Source: Blasia pusilla
Taxonomy: Eukaryota > Marchantiophyta > Marchantiopsida > Blasiales
Assembly (NCBI GenBank): GCA_050084515.1
Contig: CM114273.1
Coordinates: forward strand, 4,154,001-4,218,000
Reading direction: 5' to 3'
Length of the DNA stretch: 64,000 nucleotides
The notes under the pieces were generated by a model. That model ran no database searches and was not told the DNA's origin. It saw only the letters and a program-made list of their open reading frames with translations. Of this stretch, positions 59,020 through 64,000 are shown one piece after another. Made by a program: the position numbers and the translations under genes. The stretch's first letter is position 1, and the number at the start of each line of letters is the position of its first letter.

Positions 59020-59102
59020 TATAGTAAGAAAGTATTTGAAATGTGCAACAATTATATGGAATGGGGGAATGATAGGACATATTTGCATATTATATTTTAC
59101 TA
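59020..59102 (+). repeat. 83-bp direct repeat, unit 2
   Basis: Second unit, 226 bp downstream of the first. A shorter word, AAGTGCAAACATATTTTGTA, is also repeated nearby (58,768 and 58,895). Confidence 0.85.
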
Positions 59103-59227
59103 TAATGTGAAGATTAGAAGTGTGAAATTAATAAACTAAAAGTCCTATTGAAAGAGTATACAAAATCACATTGAAATGTAATGAAAAGAATTATGAGATA
59201 AGACACAAAGGGCATAATAGAAAATAC

Positions 59228-59572
59228 CTGCTGCTCAACGTTTGAGTGGCGATTGAATTTGCTTGCCTATAATTTGAGCTAGATTCAACCTCTTTCAAAA
59301 CATCCTTGAAGTTAGTTTGTGTATCATTCAACTTTTCCTTAAGATTTGAAACAATCTCCATGTATATGTCATTTTCATCACTAATGTTAGTTATTGTCCT
59401 TTCTAGCTTGTCGATTTGCTTATGAGAAGTATCTAGATGTGGCATTACTGCAGGGTACATAGGAAGTGGAATGATAGGATGTATATCAAGTGGATGCAAA
59501 TTTAAATGGGATTCCACATAGTTGGGGTGGTTTGAAGTATTGCCATCATAGTTGAATATGGTGGAGGTCTTG
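59228..59572 (-). other. Possible exon, coiled-coil segment of unknown protein
   Basis: On the minus strand, sequence after the acceptor-like TTATAACAAG reads EIFKTSTIFNYDGNTSNHPN and continues open through PMYPAVMPHLDTSHKQ. It then enters a heptad-like stretch (IDKLERTITNISDEND, MEIVSNLKEKLNDTQ) and stays open to a donor-like AG|GTATTT near 59,228. The hydrophilic helix suggests a coiled coil. No known family. It may be part of a gene with the segment at 60,342-60,665. Confidence 0.35.
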
Positions 59573-60341
59573 AAGATCTCCTTGTTATAACATGAAAATA
59601 TACAAAATGCAATAAATGTGAGCTAGTAGGCAACCAAGGGACATATTTTAGCTTCATACAGCAGGAGTGTTGAGAGAAATCAGAAGTAGTTGATATTCAA
59701 GAAAGACATAAATGTTTTAAGAAAGTTGGCAAATGAAGGTAGAATTGGGGGTGACATAAGTAAAAAAATTGGATTGACAAATCTGAAGTCCATTTGGATC
59801 ATTCATAGAATCAATGAAAGATATGTAATTCAAGAAAGATAAAAAGATATGTCATTGTAGATTATAGGATGCCGTCACGTAGAGATGAACAAAATATATG
59901 AGATACATAGATAGTGCATGTGGAAAACTCTCAACTTTGATGTAAAGTGACAAAACTTAATGACATGAAAAAGTAGTCATTGTAACTGAGATTTAGAATT
60001 CGCTGGAATTAGTGAGGAAGCTTGAAATTTCATCCAAATTCTCCACAACATAGACAAAATGTTAGTAGTGAATATCCAGTAATACATATGAGACAATATG
60101 AAGACTGAAATTTTATGATAGAGCTAATGAAAGAAACTGAGAATAGAATTTAAAATCGAAGACAAAGAGAAATAAGCATAGTGAACTAGTAGTAGTGAAT
60201 TTGAAAGAATATGTCACAAAACAAAGTAACATAGAAGTGAAGAAAAGAAGTGGAAAATGAAGGGCATTATACCTAGTCATGCGCATTTGCTTGGTGAAGT
60301 AATGACGTCTATGTTGTTATAGACAGACAAATCAGAGTCCA

Positions 60342-60665
60342 TCATAGTGCATGAAGGCTGTTGTTCAAGTGGTGGAAATGGTGGTAAGATAGGTGTAATG
60401 TGTGGAGTAGATGGATCTGCTGAAGGGGTACAAAGTCTTGGAGTTCACCATTGGTCTTTGCTAATCTTAAACGGTTTATTAGGTGGGAAGCCTTCAATAC
60501 AGTTAAGTCTATTAGCATCTTGACATTAGGCAAATGGAACACAAGTCGCAAAGTACGCAACTGGTCTAGTCTAATTCCACGACATGCTAGGGCATATCTA
60601 TTAGCCTGAATCCTTGTGAGTGAGGTCTCCTTGAAGTCTATAGCTTTGAACTTGAGTGCCTCTTT
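60342..60665 (-). other. Possible exon upstream of the coiled-coil segment
   Basis: Minus-strand frame open from an acceptor-like CTTTAG: KEALKFKAIDFKETSLTRIQ, then RYALACRGIRLDQLRTLRLV and LRLAKTNGELQDF. A one-base shift after this would give a Pro-rich continuation (TPSADPSTPHITPILPPFPP), suggesting a frameshift near 60,435. The amino-acid texture is protein-like, but I recognise no family. It lies close to the Helitron and could be captured host sequence. Confidence 0.3.
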
Positions 60666-60699
60666 CTAAAGACCTGAAGTACAAAGGTAATGTCAATAT

Positions 60700-61300
60700 T
60701 GAAAGCGAAATTTAAAAGCAGGATGTAATTTTTTACGAGCCCTGGAGCCTACACCCAATCAACCTTGAGCCCCAAGGTTGCATATGGGCAAAGCCCATGT
60801 CCATGGGCATATTCATGTCCGTGGACTTATGTCCATCTTATGGAAGGACTTGTCCATATGGGCCCCATCTTTCCCTTTTTTCTCCTTCCCCTTACTTGCT
60901 TTCATGTTCCATACTCCCCCGTTTCTTCCTCCTTCCACCTCCACTCCCTCCTCCCTCATTGCTCCACTCATTCTTGCCTTGCCTTCCATCATGGATTATA
61001 AGTATGGGTCCCACCTCTTGGAACCCATGTCTGACCTGAAGAAGGACTTGTCCATTTTTGTGCAACCACGCTAAACCCACCCCATGCCCGCACCTGCCGG
61101 CCCAGAGCTTGCGCCCAACCAGCCCGCGCTTGCCCGCCCAACCCGCCCTAATCCCGCGCTTGCCCGTCCTGAGCCCGCCTTACGGGCCACGCAATGGATG
61201 CAAGCTTGATCAGCGTGGGTCTAGGTGGCGGGCTTAGGGCCATCTCGGGTGCGGTTCGGGCATGTCCATCACATGGACGGACTTGTCCGTTTTCGTGCAA
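60700..61300. other. Low-complexity and GC-rich stretch
   Basis: Pyrimidine-rich (60,860-60,975), then very GC-rich Pro/Ala-codon-like CCCGC repeats (61,080-61,190). The word GGACTTGTCC occurs three times (60,847; 61,044; 61,279), twice followed by (A/G)TTTT(T/C)GTGCAACC. Frames here are compositional and not claimed as genes. Confidence 0.6.
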
Positions 61301-61815
61301 CCTTGCCTATGACAAATGCATCCTTGCTATGGATTCTAATTTTTTTGTTCCATTCTTGTCCTTGAGATATTATTGCTTGTATTTGTCTACTAGTCATTCC
61401 ATACTCCCGAAAGGTTGGCTCTATTCCAAGGTTGTCAGAGAAACCCTTATAGTTCTTGGTCGGCTGAATGCTTGTACCTCGGGTATATTTTCGATATCAC
61501 TCGAATCATGCGTGAAAAGTCCATATACGTTGATGGAACCTATTTCTAGAGCCTTATTACCACAGAAGAGAAAGGAATAACTTGCAATGGCAACTGCACT
61601 ATAGGCAATATTTACCCGAGTAGAGGATATGTTTGTACTGTTGTTTTGTGTTGCAAAGTGTTGTTATCATTGTCATGCAGTGAAGGAGTTGCACCGCTTG
61701 AGAGGTTTTGAAGTTCAAGCCATGGTGAAGCATAGCTTGAACTTGAGGTAGGTTTCTTTCCCTTGTGCATGAAGAGTTGTCAAGAGATCCCATCATGGAA
61801 GCTCATGAAATTACA
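61301..61815. other. No recognised gene
   Basis: Sequence between the GC-rich patch and the helicase. The 3' end of the Helitron (a hairpin followed by CTRR on the minus strand) should be near or beyond here but was not identified. Confidence 0.45.
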
Positions 61816-62928
61816 TTACATAAGCACACTATGACCGTATGTTATGAAGTCTTCAGAATTTAGAGCACCTAGTATTTTAAGTTGATCTCTTCTTTGGACA
61901 TGCAATAATATAACATAGGCCATTCCAAGGGCAAAAGCAGATTTAATAACTAGCAAACATCTTCCAAGAATAGTGCAACCTTGGCACTTATGTACAGTCA
62001 ATACATAGCCTAATGAAAGTGGAAATGTCTTTTTGTGGTACTTATCGTGTGAAGCATACCTGAGAATTTCAAAACAGGTCCTAGTAATGTTGACTTGCTC
62101 ACCTAATGATGAGATTTTCACAACAATGGATGATAAAAGATCATTCTTGAATTGAAATCCAATTACCATAGCATGTGCTCCATTAGCAGCATGCACTTAA
62201 ATATTAATATTATATGTTAACATAACCTTGGAGCCTACATAAATGTAGGGAATTTGATGAAAATCTTCATCCTCTATCCAATGTTTAAATGGTGATGTTG
62301 AAGGTGCATTAGTGACAATGTCAACTTCTAATATAGAAGCTTCACCAAATATTCTTCGTAGGCATAGATTATTGAAGAGCTTGACATCACGGTGTGAACA
62401 GACTATGGTTGTATCATCATTGATGAAATCTATTGCTTCATTTTCATCTACAAAGCAATTTGCAAGAGATTCTTGTATTTGAAAATCATAAGATGAAGAG
62501 GAACTTATGCTATTGAAGAATTCTAAAAAAGGAATATCTTGAGCATGTCTTATTGGTGTTGAAAATTCATAAGTTGTGGCAGAATTCAGGAATGGTGATG
62601 ATGAAAGATGACATATTTTACAGAATGGATGAGATTGGTGTTTGCGCATAGGGGATAATTCTCCAGCGAGAATGACCAATTTACCATAAAGTGGACTTTG
62701 TCCGTGTGATGAGGAGCACTTAGTTCCTCTCATTACTATACTCTGTAATAGACGTGGAGTTAGCATTGAGCACTCCTCAATAACAATTACTATGGAGTTC
62801 GAGAGTGTAAGTGAAACATCCGATGATGGGTGCATTTGTGGTATCTCACCAAGTATTGAAATAGAGAATGCAAAGTGGACTGTGACAGCACTAGGATGAA
62901 GACATCCTAGGAGTATACTATGAACCAT
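61816..62928 (-). pseudogene. Helitron PIF1-type helicase, decayed
   Basis: A superfamily 1 helicase that unwinds DNA in rolling-circle transposition. Visible in order: LTLSNSIVIVIEECSML (Walker B, with Glu-Glu where Asp-Glu is usual), KLVILAGELSP (normally GGDFRQ; the Gln is lost), DDTTIVCSHRDVKLFN, YVGSKVMLTYNINI, then an in-frame TAA at 62,197-62,199. Beyond it come NGAHAMVIGF, FPLSLGYVLTVHKCQGCTIL (motif VI) and FALGMAYVILLHVQRRDQL. The Walker A part that should precede this segment is absent; an inverted repeat begins at that point. Inactive. Confidence 0.85.
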
Positions 62929-62996
62929 GAATTATTCAAAGTCTGCCCTAAAAGTAAACTTAAGTCCATAGTAGGACAAGACTCACTTGGAAACTT
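62925..62996. repeat. Perfect 72-bp inverted repeat, left arm
   Basis: Identical, reversed, to 63,193-63,264. Outer word CCATGAATTATTCAAAGTCT. Confidence 0.93.
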
Positions 62997-63092
62997 ATAA
63001 GTCTTTGAATGTCATCAAAATTTATCACAATGCCACAATGAAGACACTCATGGAGATATGTACATTTTTCAGATTTTGTTAGTATTATAGAC

Positions 63093-63308
63093 TCAGATTT
63101 TAGTCTCTAATAAAACGGAAAAGAAAAATTCATTCCATTGATGTAATGGATGAAAATCAGTGAATCTAAAAAGTCTAGATGTTTTGCAAACAAAGTTTCC
63201 AAGTGAGTCTTGTCCTACTATGGACTTAAGTTTACTTTTAGGGCAGACTTTGAATAATTCATGGTTACACCAATATTTTACAAATGTATCATTATTGAAA
63301 GTAGACAT
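63093..63308 (-). pseudogene. Helitron-derived coding fragment
   Basis: Minus-strand frame with NDTFVKYWCNHELF and SIVGQDSLGNFVCKTSRLFR, and ending in LHQWNEFFFSVLLETKI. It lies between the Cys-rich segment and the helicase, where Helitron Rep sequence is expected, and resembles the YW-containing part of such proteins. The assignment rests mainly on position. Confidence 0.4.
63193..63264. repeat. Perfect 72-bp inverted repeat, right arm
   Basis: Partner of 62,925-62,996; spacer of 196 nt. This arm lies in the open frame 63,093-63,308, so it is probably the original and the left arm the copy. Confidence 0.93.
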
Positions 63309-63726
63309 TCTGTTGCAATAAAGTGTGATTAGATGTATACATTACGATGCATTCGTATATAGGTAAGTCATGCGTGAAGGTGGGTTACACTCAATATAAG
63401 TTACGACTTGTGATCTGAATATAATTGATATTTTTAGTAAGTTGAGAGATCCTCAAGTGGAAGATATAGAACGATTCAATACCATTCCAAATATTAGTTT
63501 TAGCCTGAATTCATCTAACCCTTCTAAGCCAATACACCTTGCTGACTTAGTGTCAATATCAAGAGCACCTGTTGGCTGTGACTTAAGTGCATACTTCAAC
63601 AAGTGAAACGGCCATCATTATTGGTGACCCTTTGAGTGTTCATGTGTGCCCCCCGAGGCGTAGGATTGCTGGATGGTATGGTATTACATTTCTATGGTCA
63701 TATCATGGTCTGAAATAAGTCCAACG
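63309..63726 (-). other. Probable Helitron Rep region, no clear frame
   Basis: On the minus strand the words TGALDIDTKSARCIGLEGLD and EFRLKLIFGMVLNRS can be read but frames are broken. Position and texture fit the region between zinc-finger and helicase parts of a Helitron protein. Confidence 0.35.
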
Positions 63727-63999
63727 TTATGTAGATGGGTCAATGAAGGGTGTCAACGATGTGCTTGTTTCGGTAGGGAAGCGAAATCTGCAGTAGGGAC
63801 GCTGCTTTTGTGATTTACATATCACACAAACACCATCTTTGCATTTATGGATTTTTTTTGTCTTGACATGTTTGGCTAGGAGAGAGCAAGAATCACTATT
63901 AGTAACAAGTATGTGTGAAGTAGAAAAATCATGTGAGATGTTAAGAATATAAGCACATATCTCTGAAGCTACACGATGAATATTAGCCATATCTACCAT
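63727..63999 (-). pseudogene. Helitron Cys-rich segment, partial
   Basis: Frame entering from the right edge. It holds KTKKIHKCKDGVCVICKSQK followed by RPYCRFRFP, a Cys pattern (CxxxxCxxC ... C followed by RFxFP) like that in plant Helitron Rep proteins before their replication initiator domain. The frame continues beyond the window, so the upstream limit is unknown. Confidence 0.6.
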
Positions 64000-64000
64000 G

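Noticed and set aside
60765-61074. Three overlapping open frames in the pyrimidine-rich stretch
   Set aside because: Open frames in several registers of low-complexity sequence are expected by composition; no motif or exon border.
61194-61580. 128-codon open frame on the plus strand
   Set aside because: No recognisable domain, opposite to the direction of the Helitron genes, and its first part lies in the GC-rich repeat area.
1-64000. tRNA, rRNA, CRISPR arrays, bacterial operons or riboswitches
   Set aside because: I scanned for tRNA-like A/B boxes in clover-leaf context, rRNA words and regularly spaced repeats and found none. Gene structure is eukaryotic.

Overview
The window looks like nuclear DNA of a land plant. 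The signs are plant-type TATA promoters, GT-AG introns, decayed Ty1/copia and Ty3/gypsy retrotransposons, a Helitron-type helicase, and long AT-rich stretches with no gene. I could not narrow the species from sequence alone. Only one gene looks plausibly intact (about 49.1-50.6 kb); nearly everything else is repeats, relics and pseudogenes.

Layout. Bases 1-38,000 are dominated by one unusual repeat family, here called family T. A full unit is about 4.5-5 kb: an AT-rich upstream flank, a promoter-like block (tandem 18-bp motifs and a TATA box), a transcribed-looking body of about 3 kb with a good intron acceptor but a decayed reading frame, and an AT-rich tail. Copies on the minus strand are A (1-955), B (2,641-5,300), F (15,360-18,640) and fragment G (20,336-20,590). 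Copies on the plus strand are C (23,905-25,720), C' (27,390-29,645), D (31,376-35,050) and E (36,691-37,970). The same order of flank, body and tail recurs in both orientations, so the left and right parts form a very large inverted repeat. Most bodies share a near-palindromic hairpin of about 85 bp, and several share a second fold-back module of about 150 bp. A diverged relic carrying the same hairpin sits alone at 40.9-41.5 kb.

Between these copies lies a dead Ty3/gypsy element (about 8.7-13.3 kb, minus strand) with gag, protease, reverse transcriptase, RNase H and integrase still recognisable but broken. At 43.1-46.4 kb there is a dead Ty1/copia element (plus strand). Its RNase H region is split by a 1,006-bp solo-LTR-like insertion, and its reverse transcriptase carries a perfect inverted duplication.

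Bases 48.6-58.1 kb hold three copies of an unrecognised gene for a hydrophilic, probably nuclear protein. Copy 1 (plus) gives a clean four-exon model of 315 codons in which every exon is phase 0. Copy 2 (minus) and copy 3 (plus) are head to head and each has a stop codon in exon 2, so they look like pseudogenes. Promoters and 3' flanks were duplicated along with the genes.

Bases 58.2-61.8 kb carry direct repeats and two exon-like minus-strand segments of unknown function. Bases 61.8-64.0 kb are a decayed Helitron on the minus strand: PIF1-type helicase motifs plus a Cys-rich segment. A perfect 72-bp inverted repeat sits where the Walker A motif is expected.

Coordinates of repeat boundaries were judged by eye and may be off by tens of bases. 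No alignment or database search was run.
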